NCBI GenBank assembly: GCA_030428835.1
Contig: JAUIEP010000007.1
Coordinates: forward strand, 1 to 64,000
DNA: 64,000 nucleotides
Origin: Gammaproteobacteria bacterium
Lineage (GTDB): Bacteria; Pseudomonadota; Gammaproteobacteria; Pseudomonadales; Halieaceae
Direction of reading: 5' to 3'
The notes under the pieces were generated by a model that did no database searches, was not told the origin of the DNA, and was given only the letters and a program-made list of their open reading frames with translations. Below, piece by piece: positions 28,250-36,709 of the stretch (the stretch's first letter is position 1; the number at the start of each line of letters is the position of its first letter). The translations under genes and the position numbers were made by a program.

Positions 28250-29800
28250 TCAGGCGGTTGCTTCCTGTGCCGCGGCTTTCTCGCGCGTCGCTTTCTTGAC
28301 GCGCTTCTGCTCGGCGATCTGCCACTGTTCCCACTCGTCCATGGCCTCGCCGATGGCGATGACCTGCGCGGGCTCGCAGACGCGCTGGGTTTTTTCCGTG
28401 CGACCCAGGAGCGTGTTGAACGCGAACTTCAGGTTCTTCAGCACGATCACCATGCCGCCGTGGCCGTAGGTCCAGCAGAACTTGATGAGGTCCTTGTAGC
28501 GCCGGTTGTACAGGTACACCTTGAGGTAGGCATAGATCTGGAAGAACTCGACCTGGCTGCGGGTCAGGCCCGCGAACTCCAGCGCGCCGCCGATCTGTTT
28601 GTTGTAGTCGTCCCAGTCCGTGGACACGATCTTGTAGCCGCCCTCGCCGCGCGCGGCGAGCCGGGCAACTTCAGTGCCCGGGTAGGGCACCATGATGCCG
28701 AAGATCGGCAGCTCGGGGTTGAGCTCGCAGATCAGGTTGATGGTGTCCTTGAGGGTATCGACGGTTTCATCGATCTGGCCCAGGATGGCGAAGGTCTCCA
28801 CCCAGAGGCCGGCCTTGCGTGTGCATTCGCGCGCGCGCAGCATCATTTCCTGGGTCGTGCCCTTGCCGACTTTCTTCAGCAGCTCCTCGCTGCCGGTCTC
28901 GATGCCGAGGCCCACGCCCACGCAGTTGTTCTGCTTCATCAGCGCCGCGAGTTCGTCGTCCATGAAGCGCACGTGCGTGGTGGCGGTCCACCCGACGATG
29001 TCCTGCGTGCCGGCCGCGATCTTCTTGCGCACGAGGTCCTTCACCCACGGCATGTCGACTGTGAAGATCTCGTCGCCGTAGGTGATCTTCTTCGCGCCGT
29101 GGTTGGCCGCGAGGCTCTGGATTTCCTCGATGATATTCTCGGCGGTGCGGTGACGCACAAACTTGCCGTTGGGATTCATGCAGAATTTGCAGGAGAACGG
29201 GCAGCCGCGCGATGACTGGATGAAGTAGTGCGGCGCATCCGGCAGCAGGTCCCAGGCGGGCAGGGGAATCTCGTTAATGTCGACGATGCGTTCGCGCGGT
29301 CCGGTCCTGACCGGCGCGCCGCTCTCGTCGCGGTAGACCAGCCCGTCGATGCCGTCCCAGGGCTCGTTCGCCGCATAGGCCTGGCACAGTTGCAGGAAGG
29401 TCAGTTCGCCCTCGCCGTAGACGATGACGTCGAACTGGGGAAACTCGTTGGCGCTGACTTCGGGCAGGGCGGTAACGTGGACGCCGCCGACGACATGCAG
29501 GGGACTCACATTGCCGCGCTCGCGCAGCATGGCGGCGACCCGGGCGGCCGGCTTGATCTCGTTGGTGAACGCGGTGTAACCGACGATGTCGGGCTTGAAG
29601 GCCTCGATGCGGCTGACCGTCTCGGGAAAGCCCAGGCGCTCGAACTTGGAATCGATCAACTCGATGTCGCAGTCCATGTGGTCGCGCAGGTAGGCGGCGA
29701 TGTAGGCGATGCTGGTGCGTACGAAATCCGGCGTGTCGTACCACGGTTCGTTGACCGCGAAGACCGGCGGGTTGACCAGCATGACCCTGAGTTTAGACAT
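28250..29800 (-). CDS. B12-binding radical SAM protein (BchE-like branch)
   Basis: A 516-residue enzyme. An N-terminal cobalamin-binding Rossmann domain (VNPP near residues 9-12, VVGGVH near 108-113, YGEGE) is followed by a radical SAM barrel whose 4Fe-4S cluster is held by C200, C204 and C207 (CPFSCKFC). A hydrophobic C-terminal extension and a Lys/Ala-rich tail follow. Relatives carry out methylations, cyclisations or rearrangements on hydrophobic molecules such as porphyrins, hopanoids and lipids. It is the first gene of the leftward set (radical SAM, YfhO, WS/DGAT) and diverges from the glycosyltransferase set, with 316 bases between. Confidence 0.88.
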   Translation of the reverse strand: MSKLRVMLVNPPVFAVNEPWYDTPDFVRTSIAYIAAYLRDHMDCDIELIDSKFERLGFPETVSRIEAFKPDIVGYTAFTNEIKPAARVAAMLRERGNVSPLHVVGGVHVTALPEVSANEFPQFDVIVYGEGELTFLQLCQAYAANEPWDGIDGLVYRDESGAPVRTGPRERIVDINEIPLPAWDLLPDAPHYFIQSSRGCPFSCKFCMNPNGKFVRHRTAENIIEEIQSLAANHGAKKITYGDEIFTVDMPWVKDLVRKKIAAGTQDIVGWTATTHVRFMDDELAALMKQNNCVGVGLGIETGSEELLKKVGKGTTQEMMLRARECTRKAGLWVETFAILGQIDETVDTLKDTINLICELNPELPIFGIMVPYPGTEVARLAARGEGGYKIVSTDWDDYNKQIGGALEFAGLTRSQVEFFQIYAYLKVYLYNRRYKDLIKFCWTYGHGGMVIVLKNLKFAFNTLLGRTEKTQRVCEPAQVIAIGEAMDEWEQWQIAEQKRVKKATREKAAAQEATA

Positions 29801-30116
29801 GTATGTTAGCGGCCCACAATTTACCGAGAAGCGTGCGATTCCTGCCCTAACCCCTTAGAAATACTAGGTTTAATTGCAGGCGGAAAGTCACTCGATACTA
29901 GCAATAAAAATTTACCTCCGCCAGCGCCCGCCCTCGCGTGCGTCGCAGCCCGAGCCGGGTGTGGGGCAATCTGTGAACTGTATCGCGTTTAGGCGAACCG
30001 GGGACGCCGCGCGCCTCCCGGACGAGCGGTTGTGAGGGGTTTCCACCTGCCCCTGGAGTGCATTCCCCTGTAGACTAAGTGGACAGCCGATGGTATCCCC
30101 GATAAGAAACGGAACC
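29801..30116. other. Divergent intergenic region, radical SAM / glycosyltransferase
   Basis: This 316-base gap holds no gene. Its left third (about 29805-29920) is clearly AT-richer than the surroundings and probably contains the promoters of both divergent sets; no unambiguous -35/-10 pair was found. The right part is GC-rich with no repeated motif. In-frame ATG codons at 30090 and 30117 are alternative starts of the glycosyltransferase. Confidence 0.5.
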
Positions 30117-31040
30117 ATGTCACCAGAAGTATCCATCATCTGCCCGATGTTCAACGAACAGGAGAACGTGGCCGTCTTCCTGTCGTCGGTGAGCGCGGTC
30201 ATGGAGTCCGTTGGCGACTCTTTCGAGATCATCTGCGTCAACGACGGCAGCAGGGACGCCACGCTGGACCTGCTCCTCGCGGCAAAGTCGGACTACCCGA
30301 CCCTGCGGGTGCTCAACCTGTCGCGGAACTTCGGCAAGGAGGCCGCGCTGTCCGCGGGCCTCTCGGTCGCGCAGGGCGAGGCGGTCATCCCCATCGACGC
30401 GGATTTGCAGGACCCGCCCGAGGTCATGGCCGAACTCATCGCCGAGTGGAAGAAAGGCTTTGACGTCGTGCTCGCCAAACGCAGCGACCGGCGCAGCGAT
30501 TCCGTCGCCAAGCGTGTCTCCGCCTCCCTCTTTTACAAGTTCCACAATGCGATATCCAACCAGAACATCCCCGAGAACGTGGGCGACTTCCGCCTGATGA
30601 GTCGCCGCGTGGCCGCCCAGATTATCAGCCTGCCGGAAAACCAGCGCTTCATGAAAGGGCTGTTTTCCTGGGTGGGCTTCAAGACCACCACCATCGAGTA
30701 CACGCGCGCCAGCCGCCACGCGGGTAGCTCGGGCTTCAACGCGTGGGCGCTGTGGAACTTCGCGCTCGACGGCGTGACGGGTTTCAGCACGGCGCCGCTG
30801 CGGCTGTGGCTGTACCTCGGCGTGGGCCTGTCCACCATTGCCTTCTTCATCGGCGCGTACATCGTGATGAGGACGCTGTTTTACGGTATCGATGTGCCGG
30901 GTTACGCGTCGATCATCGTCGTTGTCCTGTTCTTCGGGGGCATCCAGCTCACCAGTATCGGGGTACTCGGCGAGTACATCGGGCGCATCTACCTGGAATC
31001 CAAGAGGAGGCCCAGCTTCATCATCGAAGGTGAGTACTAG
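30117..31040 (+). CDS. GT2 glycosyltransferase, DPM1/GtrB-like
   Basis: A 307-residue family-2 glycosyltransferase. The start MSPEVSIICPMFNEQENV matches the normal beginning of the fold, so 30117 is preferred to 30090. A DxD metal motif lies at D94-A-D96, followed by the acceptor-side QDPPEV, and two C-terminal membrane helices lie at about 225-290. This architecture is that of undecaprenyl- or dolichyl-phosphate sugar transferases (GtrB, ArnC, DPMS), which load a sugar onto a polyprenyl phosphate. The YfhO-like GT-C protein nearby could use such a donor. The two methyltransferase genes follow after 12 and 7 bases. Confidence 0.88.
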   Translation: MSPEVSIICPMFNEQENVAVFLSSVSAVMESVGDSFEIICVNDGSRDATLDLLLAAKSDYPTLRVLNLSRNFGKEAALSAGLSVAQGEAVIPIDADLQDPPEVMAELIAEWKKGFDVVLAKRSDRRSDSVAKRVSASLFYKFHNAISNQNIPENVGDFRLMSRRVAAQIISLPENQRFMKGLFSWVGFKTTTIEYTRASRHAGSSGFNAWALWNFALDGVTGFSTAPLRLWLYLGVGLSTIAFFIGAYIVMRTLFYGIDVPGYASIIVVVLFFGGIQLTSIGVLGEYIGRIYLESKRRPSFIIEGEY

Positions 31041-31052
31041 CCGGGCGCAACC

Positions 31053-31781
31053 ATGGATAACGATGTCTACGAAGATTTGCGGGAGCACCAGGAGGCACAC
31101 TGGTGGTTCAGGGCGCGTCGCGAGATCCTGACCCGTGCGCTGCGCGGCCTGTCACTCGCGCCCGACAGCGAGATCCTGGAGATCGGCTGCGGCACCGGCG
31201 GCAATCTCGCAATGCTCGCGGAGTTCGGCAACGTCTGTGGTGTGGAGATGCACGAGGAGGCCTGTGCTTACGCGCGCAGCAGCAGCGGCAAGGATATCCG
31301 CGTGGGCTTCCTGCCGGACAACGTCCCCTTCGACGGGAAGTTCGACCTGATCTGCCTGCTGGATGTGGTGGAACACATCGAGCACGATCAACAGGCGCTG
31401 TCGTCGCTGAAGTCCATGTTGAAGCCCGGCGGCCGGATCGTCATCACCGTGCCGGCCTACCAGTGGATGTACGGCAAACACGATGTGCTGTTGCACCATT
31501 TCCGGCGCTACAGCAGGGACGGCCTGCGGAGCGTGGTCCGCGGCAGCGACATCGAGATCGGCAAACTGTCGTATTTCAATACACTGATGTTCCCGGTCAC
31601 TGTGCTCGCCTTCATCCTGGACAAGCTGACGCCTGTCGACAAGTTCACCGGCTACGATGTCCCCGCGCGGTGGCTCAATGCCACGTTCTACAATATTTTC
31701 CGCCTGGAGCGATTCGTGATCGACAAGTTGAACCTGCCGTTCGGCTCCTCGTTGCTGATGATCAGCAAACCGGTCGCCTGA
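31053..31781 (+). CDS. Class I SAM methyltransferase
   Basis: A 242-residue methyltransferase of the Methyltransf_11/23 type. SAM motif I reads ILEIGCGTGGNL at about residues 39-50, and motif II LLDVVEHIEHD at about 108. The N-terminal WWFRARR segment is characteristic of a subgroup found beside family-2 glycosyltransferases, often acting on lipid-linked or O-antigen sugars. The acceptor is unknown. It is tightly linked between the glycosyltransferase (12 bases) and the next methyltransferase (7 bases). Confidence 0.85.
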   Translation: MDNDVYEDLREHQEAHWWFRARREILTRALRGLSLAPDSEILEIGCGTGGNLAMLAEFGNVCGVEMHEEACAYARSSSGKDIRVGFLPDNVPFDGKFDLICLLDVVEHIEHDQQALSSLKSMLKPGGRIVITVPAYQWMYGKHDVLLHHFRRYSRDGLRSVVRGSDIEIGKLSYFNTLMFPVTVLAFILDKLTPVDKFTGYDVPARWLNATFYNIFRLERFVIDKLNLPFGSSLLMISKPVA

Positions 31782-31788
31782 TTCTCCC

Positions 31789-32580
31789 ATGACCGCCACG
31801 AAAAGCGAGCTGGTAGAACTGCAGGAGACCCTGTACACCTCCAGGAACCCGACCAGGGCCTGGCTGCACGTGAGCCGGCGCGACTGGATCACGGCGGCGC
31901 TGGAGTCCAGCGCGGCGGGCCGCGACGTGGGCCTCGCCATCGAGGTGGGCCCCGGTTCCGGCGTCTACCTGCCGCTGTTGTCCAGGCTCAGCGGGCGCGT
32001 CATCGCCGCCGACATCGAGCAGGAGTACCTGGAGCACGCGGGCCTGTTGACCGACAGCCTCCCCAACCTCTCCTGCCAGACGGACGACATCACGCGCTCC
32101 GACCTGCCCGCGGGCGCGTTCGACCTGGTGCTGTGCACCGAGGTGATCGAGCATATAGCCGACTCCCCCGCGGCGCTGGCCGGCCTGCGCCGGCTGCTGG
32201 CCCCCGGCGGCCGCCTGGTCCTGTCCACGCCGCAGCGCTACAGCCCGCTCGAACTCTTCGCGAAGATCGCGTTCCTGCCCGGCATCATCGATATCGTGCG
32301 CCTGATCTACCGCGAGCCGATCATCCCGACGGGGCATATCAATCTGCTCACGGAGAAGGCGCTGAAAGACCAGTTGGCCGCGGCGGGGTTCGTGATCCTC
32401 GACGAGCACAAATGCGGCCTCTACCTGCCCGTGGTGGCCGAGGCGCTGGGTGGCGTCGGCCTGAAAATCGAGCAGTGGATCGAAAAGCGGATTCGCGGCA
32501 CATGGCTCGATTTCCTGCTCTGGACCCAGTGTTACGTCCTTGCCGGCGCTGACGGGAAGCGGCGTGATGTAGACCCCTGA
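31789..32580 (+). CDS. Class I SAM methyltransferase
   Basis: A 263-residue methyltransferase. Motif I is VGPGSGVYLPLL near residue 50 and the post-II strand is LCTEVIEHI near 117-125, again the Methyltransf_11 type. Its C-terminal half (about 165-260) lacks similarity to the first methyltransferase, so the two probably use different acceptors. It starts 7 bases after the preceding stop and is probably translationally linked. A set of hairpins follows before the large radical SAM gene. Confidence 0.83.
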   Translation: MTATKSELVELQETLYTSRNPTRAWLHVSRRDWITAALESSAAGRDVGLAIEVGPGSGVYLPLLSRLSGRVIAADIEQEYLEHAGLLTDSLPNLSCQTDDITRSDLPAGAFDLVLCTEVIEHIADSPAALAGLRRLLAPGGRLVLSTPQRYSPLELFAKIAFLPGIIDIVRLIYREPIIPTGHINLLTEKALKDQLAAAGFVILDEHKCGLYLPVVAEALGGVGLKIEQWIEKRIRGTWLDFLLWTQCYVLAGADGKRRDVDP

Positions 32581-32589
32581 CACACGTCC

Positions 32590-32653
32590 GGCGCGGGCTG
32601 GCGCCCCCGGGCGCGAAAGCCCGGCCGTTGCCTCTCGGCGCGGGCTCTGCGCC
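32590..32653 (+). promoter_or_regulatory. Three adjacent hairpins in operon leader
   Basis: GGCGC-gggctg-GCGCC (32590-32605), CCGGGC-gcgaaa-GCCCGG (32607-32624) and GGCGC-gggctct-GCGCC (32637-32653) follow one another. The outer two are near-copies. They lie in the 167-base gap before the large radical SAM gene and may act as a terminator, attenuator or mRNA-processing site. No U tract follows. Confidence 0.4.
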
Positions 32654-32747
32654 TTGCAGTGAAACCCGTCTGGCGTGACAATCCTACGCTGCGGGAGCCG
32701 CCCCTACATTCCAGTCCTGCCAGAACTGGCCCGCGAAACGGGAACCT

Positions 32748-35288
32748 ATGTCCTTCGAACGCTTGTACCTCCACCCCGGTTTCTGCCTGGTACTGAACGC
32801 CGGCCAGAAGATCACCTATTTTCAGCTCAGGGGGCCGATGAAACGCTCCACGCCGGTGCGCTTGCGCATTATCGATGAGCTGAACAAGGGGTTCGACGGT
32901 GACAAGGACGCGTTGATCGATTTCCTCAACCGCAAGATCCATTCCCCCAAGGAGATACTCGCGGAGATTATCGAGGAGATCGAGAACGTGGGCTTCCTCA
33001 CCCGCACGCCGCCCGAGCCCCGGCTGAACGTGGCGCTGCGCGAGGTGCGGGGGACGCCGCCCGCGGGAGTGACGAGTATTGCGACGCCCGTGGGCTTCGT
33101 CACGCAGTCGGGGTACTACTACCTGTACAGCCACGAGGGCGAGCCGCGGCTGCGCGTTACGCAACCGGAGTTGCTGGCGCTCGCGACGTTCAGCGAGGCC
33201 ACGACCGTGGCCGATGCGAAGGTGCGTTACTTCGCCGCGGAGCACAAGGTGAAAATCGGCGACGACGAATTTGACGATCTCGTCGCGCGGGTGGCCGGCG
33301 CGGGGCTCTTCCGCGCGCCGCGGTCGGCGGTGAAAGACGACAGTGAAACGGAACTGTTTGCCACGGTGAACCGGGCAGAGCTGCAGGCCCTGGTCGATGC
33401 GCGCGTCGCGGCGCACGACCGGGAGACGGCCGGGGCGGGGCGGCAGCGTGTGCAGGTGGTGCCGGTCAACACGATGCACGGCACCACCCCGGCTTCCCTG
33501 GGGTTGTTGCTGGCCTACGCGATGGATTTCGAGGGAGGCCGGCTCACCGACCGGTACGACTTCGTACCGATGTTCCTGACTGACGTCGAGCGGCTCGCAC
33601 AGCGAGCCAGTCGCCCGGGCGTCTTCCTGTTCTCCAACTATCTCTGGAATGTCGATGCCAACCTCGTGCTGTCCGCGGCCGTGAAGCAGGCGAACCCCCT
33701 GAACATCACCGTGCACGGCGGACCGAGCACGCCGGCCTACGAGCAGGACTGCGCCGATTTCTTCAGGGACAACCCCCATGTCGATATCGCGGTGCGAGGG
33801 GAGGGCGAGCGCACGCTGGTCGATGTGCTGGATCATCTCGACCTCGCGCAGGGCACCGGCCTGGAGCGCCTCGAGCGGGTGGCGGGTATCAGCTACCGCA
33901 CGCCGGAGGGTGTGCGGCGCACAGGCGATCGCGAACGCATAGCGGATCTCGACACGATTCCCTCGCCCTATCTAAACGGCCTGTTCGAGGAATTCGGCGC
34001 CGTGCGCGCGAGCGCGGTGATTGAGTCGAACCGCGGTTGCCCCTACGGCTGTACCTTCTGCGACTGGGGCTCCGCCACGTTGTCGAAGGTGCGCAAGTTC
34101 GACCTGGAGCGCGTCTTCGCGGAGCTGGAGTGGTCCGCCAGCCACCGTGTCGAGGACGCATCGATCGCCGATGCCAATTTCGGCATGCTCGCGCGGGATG
34201 TCGATATCACCCGGCGTATCGCGGACTTGCGCAAGGTCTATGGCTACCCGAACACGGTGGGCATCAACTACGCCAAGAACCAGGTGCGCTACCTGCGCGA
34301 CATCATCCGCATCCTGGCGGAGGTGGGTATCCTCACCGAGGGCAAGGTATCCCTGCAGTCGATGGATGCCGGCACCCTGAAGGCCATCGACCGCGACAAC
34401 ATCAAACTGTCGAAATACAACGAGCTCAGCGTGGAGTTCCGCCGCGCCGACCTGCCGCTCGGTGTGGAGTTGATGATGGGACTGCCCGGTTCCAGTGCGC
34501 AGTCCTTCCGCAACGACCTGCAGGACTGCACCAACCGCGACGTGCGGGTGCAGGTCAATCCCACGATGGTGTTGCCCAACAGCCCGATGAACGCCCCGGA
34601 ATACCGCGAGGAGCACGGCATCATTGCGCGGGCCGGCGAGTTCATCAAGGAAACGTCCACCTACAGTCGCGAGGAGTGGGACGGCATGATCCGGCTGCGC
34701 GGCGCCTATGCGCTGCTCGACACCTACGGCCTCGTGCGTTACGTCGCCCGCTTCGTGCGCGGCGAAACAGGCATGCAGGAGATCGATTTTTACGACCGTA
34801 TGCAGCGCGATGTGGAGAGCAACCCCGCCCGCTGGCCGGTGCTGGCGAGCGTGCTGAGGACGATGGCGGACTACATGGCGCCCCCCGGTTCCTGGAGTTT
34901 CTACGTGGAGGAGGTGCGGGACTACGCGGTATCCGAATTGGGCCTGCCCGACGATTCGGGCCTGCGCACCGCGCTCGCCGTACAACTGGCCCACCTGCCC
35001 GCGGCCGACAGGGAGTTTCCCTTCGTGCTGGAACTGCAGCACGACTTCACCGCCTGGTGGACCGCCATGCTGGAAGCGCGTGAAGACGGCCATCGCGAGG
35101 ACTGGGAGCAGCACATCCCGCGCCTGCGGGAGTACGGACCGGCCACGCTGACGATCACGGATCCGAACAAGATCTGCGTGCTCGAAATCGGTAAATCGCT
35201 CACGGCGCTGGGCTACAACCTGCGCACCTGGGAGCTGGACTCGCCGGTGGCGCGGGCGCGCACGCCGATGCTGGCGCGGGCAGGTTGA
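32748..35288 (+). CDS. Large B12-binding radical SAM protein with N-terminal winged-helix-like domains
   Basis: An 846-residue protein. The first about 190 residues appear to hold two related small domains (1-85 and 100-190), each with a beta hairpin followed by helices, like PqqD or winged-helix modules that often bind a peptide or nucleic acid. A cobalamin-type domain follows (VHGGPSTPAYE near 323, VRGEGE near 347). Then comes the radical SAM barrel with C431, C435 and C438 (CPYGCTFC). The last 150 residues are unassigned. Such domain order is unusual; closest named relatives are general B12-radical SAM enzymes. It follows the GT2 and methyltransferase genes on the same strand, which points to modification of the same lipid or glycan, or of a peptide. 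Confidence 0.85.
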   Translation: MSFERLYLHPGFCLVLNAGQKITYFQLRGPMKRSTPVRLRIIDELNKGFDGDKDALIDFLNRKIHSPKEILAEIIEEIENVGFLTRTPPEPRLNVALREVRGTPPAGVTSIATPVGFVTQSGYYYLYSHEGEPRLRVTQPELLALATFSEATTVADAKVRYFAAEHKVKIGDDEFDDLVARVAGAGLFRAPRSAVKDDSETELFATVNRAELQALVDARVAAHDRETAGAGRQRVQVVPVNTMHGTTPASLGLLLAYAMDFEGGRLTDRYDFVPMFLTDVERLAQRASRPGVFLFSNYLWNVDANLVLSAAVKQANPLNITVHGGPSTPAYEQDCADFFRDNPHVDIAVRGEGERTLVDVLDHLDLAQGTGLERLERVAGISYRTPEGVRRTGDRERIADLDTIPSPYLNGLFEEFGAVRASAVIESNRGCPYGCTFCDWGSATLSKVRKFDLERVFAELEWSASHRVEDASIADANFGMLARDVDITRRIADLRKVYGYPNTVGINYAKNQVRYLRDIIRILAEVGILTEGKVSLQSMDAGTLKAIDRDNIKLSKYNELSVEFRRADLPLGVELMMGLPGSSAQSFRNDLQDCTNRDVRVQVNPTMVLPNSPMNAPEYREEHGIIARAGEFIKETSTYSREEWDGMIRLRGAYALLDTYGLVRYVARFVRGETGMQEIDFYDRMQRDVESNPARWPVLASVLRTMADYMAPPGSWSFYVEEVRDYAVSELGLPDDSGLRTALAVQLAHLPAADREFPFVLELQHDFTAWWTAMLEAREDGHREDWEQHIPRLREYGPATLTITDPNKICVLEIGKSLTALGYNLRTWELDSPVARARTPMLARAG

Positions 35289-35425
35289 CCGGCACGTCGG
35301 GCCCCGACCTGGGGCGCGGACGCATACTGGTGGTGAAGGCGCGCCGCTCATTAGCGCCGGCTATTGTGGGGGCGGCGGCGACTCGCTAACCTGCTGTCTC
35401 CCTGGCTGCCCCGGAGTGCTTCCCG

Positions 35426-35950
35426 ATGACGATTTCCCTGTTCGACGCCTGTGTGCCCGCCTACCTGCAGACCCTCGGCGGTATTGCCAATGTCCTCAGC
35501 GCGGGACGACAGCACGCGGCCGGGGGCGACCTTGACCTCGAGCAGTTGCTCGAGTTCAGGCTGCGCGACGACATGCTCCCCTTCAGCTTCCAGGTCATCT
35601 CCGTCTGGCACCATTCCCTCGGCGCCATCAATGGCATCAAGGCCGGGGAGTTTGCGCCGCCGCCGAAGGTGGAGGACGTGGATTACGCGAAGCTGCAGGG
35701 CCTGGTCGCACAGGCGAGCGAGGCGTTGCAGGCACAGACGCCGGACGCGATCAACGCACTGGCCGACAAACCGCTGGTATTCAAGGTGGGCGGCAACGAG
35801 ATTCCCTTCACCACCACGAATTTCATCCAGTCATTCTCGCTGCCGAATTTCTATTTCCACGCCACCACGGCCTACATCATCCTGCGGATGCACGGCGTGC
35901 CGCTGGGCAAGATGGACTACCTCGGTGCGCTGCGGGTAGGCGTACCCTAG
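35426..35950 (+). CDS. DUF1993 family protein
   Basis: A 174-residue soluble protein whose opening (MTISLFDACVPAYLQTLGGIAN) and internal WHHSLG and PNFYFHATTAYIILR stretches match the DUF1993 family. It is an all-helical fold related to the DinB-like four-helix proteins. Function is unknown. It ends the rightward gene series and meets the membrane hydroxylase gene at a hairpin terminator. Confidence 0.85.
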   Translation: MTISLFDACVPAYLQTLGGIANVLSAGRQHAAGGDLDLEQLLEFRLRDDMLPFSFQVISVWHHSLGAINGIKAGEFAPPPKVEDVDYAKLQGLVAQASEALQAQTPDAINALADKPLVFKVGGNEIPFTTTNFIQSFSLPNFYFHATTAYIILRMHGVPLGKMDYLGALRVGVP

Positions 35951-35957
35951 CCTGCTT

Positions 35958-35981
35958 CCGGGGCGTGCAGCGCCGCCCCGG
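35958..35981. terminator. Hairpin terminator between convergent genes
   Basis: CCGGGGCG (35958-35965) pairs perfectly with CGCCCCGG (35974-35981) across an 8-base loop, in the 31-base gap between the DUF1993 gene and the convergent membrane hydroxylase gene. There is no U tract; it may work in both directions. Confidence 0.65.
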
Positions 35982-36608
35982 TTACGCCTGCGGCGGCGCG
36001 CCGCTATACGCTGCCCTGAGCTCCTCGCGGTAGTCTTCCTGCGCCCGCAATTCCGGTTTGCTGGCGCGGCGCAGCGCGTAATCGCGCGCCAGGTGCGGCC
36101 AGACCTCGCCCGTGTCCGGGTCGCAGAGCCAGCGCATGGCGTAACGCTCCGGTACCACGACCTGGCCGGGTGCCGCGTGGGTGCGCAGCAGCATGTCGAA
36201 CAGCGGCGTGGTCACCCCGAAGTTGCGGCGCGGGTTCTGGAAGTGGTGCGAGAAATGGTTGCGCCTCACCCAGCGGCTGTAGGGCCCCGTCGGCCCGTGG
36301 GTGTGCGCGCGCCGGTGAATGACCTCGTAGGTGATGTACATCAGCGCGAAGCCCGCGGTCAGCGCCGCCGCGTTCGCGAGGCCGCCTACCAGCGTGAACA
36401 GGCCGAGCAGCGCGGCAAAGACCGGGATGGCTGCGGCAGCCTTCTTCCACGCGGGCGCGAAGAAATCCTTCTGGGCATGGTGCCGCAGGTGTTCCTTCGA
36501 GAACGCGGTTCTGCCGCGCAGGAACACGTGGCCCAGGCTGCAATGCAGGCCGTATTCGAGTGCGGGCCACAGCGTAACGCCCGCGATGAAGAAGAGTACG
36601 GTGACCAG
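35982..36608 (-). CDS. Fatty acid hydroxylase / sterol desaturase superfamily protein, CUG start proposed
   Basis: A di-iron membrane protein of about 208 residues. Histidine boxes are visible: HLRHHAQ, HRRAH and HFSHHFQ. Hydrophobic stretches lie between them. Only a GTG at 36527 is a conventional start, but it would remove the first membrane helix and the upstream EYGLHCSLGH box that continue in frame. Upstream, a strong GAGGAGG (36617-36623 on the minus strand) lies eight bases before a CTG at 36608, and a stop codon lies just beyond; no ATG, GTG or TTG fits. A CUG start is therefore proposed. It is the last gene of the FAD monooxygenase-VOC series and may hydroxylate a lipid or an alicyclic substrate. 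Confidence 0.72.
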   Translation of the reverse strand: MVTVLFFIAGVTLWPALEYGLHCSLGHVFLRGRTAFSKEHLRHHAQKDFFAPAWKKAAAAIPVFAALLGLFTLVGGLANAAALTAGFALMYITYEVIHRRAHTHGPTGPYSRWVRRNHFSHHFQNPRRNFGVTTPLFDMLLRTHAAPGQVVVPERYAMRWLCDPDTGEVWPHLARDYALRRASKPELRAQEDYREELRAAYSGAPPQA

Positions 36609-36709
36609 GTGTCGGTCCTCCTCGGCGCGAACCCCGAGTATAGGTCAGCGCCGTGGCGTCTGGAAACCGGTGTCACAGCGCGCGGCAGTGACGCCGCGGC
36701 ACGGGTCGC

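Noticed and set aside
36608-36676. Frameshift in the membrane hydroxylase upstream end
   Set aside because: No similar protein sequence appears in other frames upstream, so a rare start codon is more likely than a broken gene.
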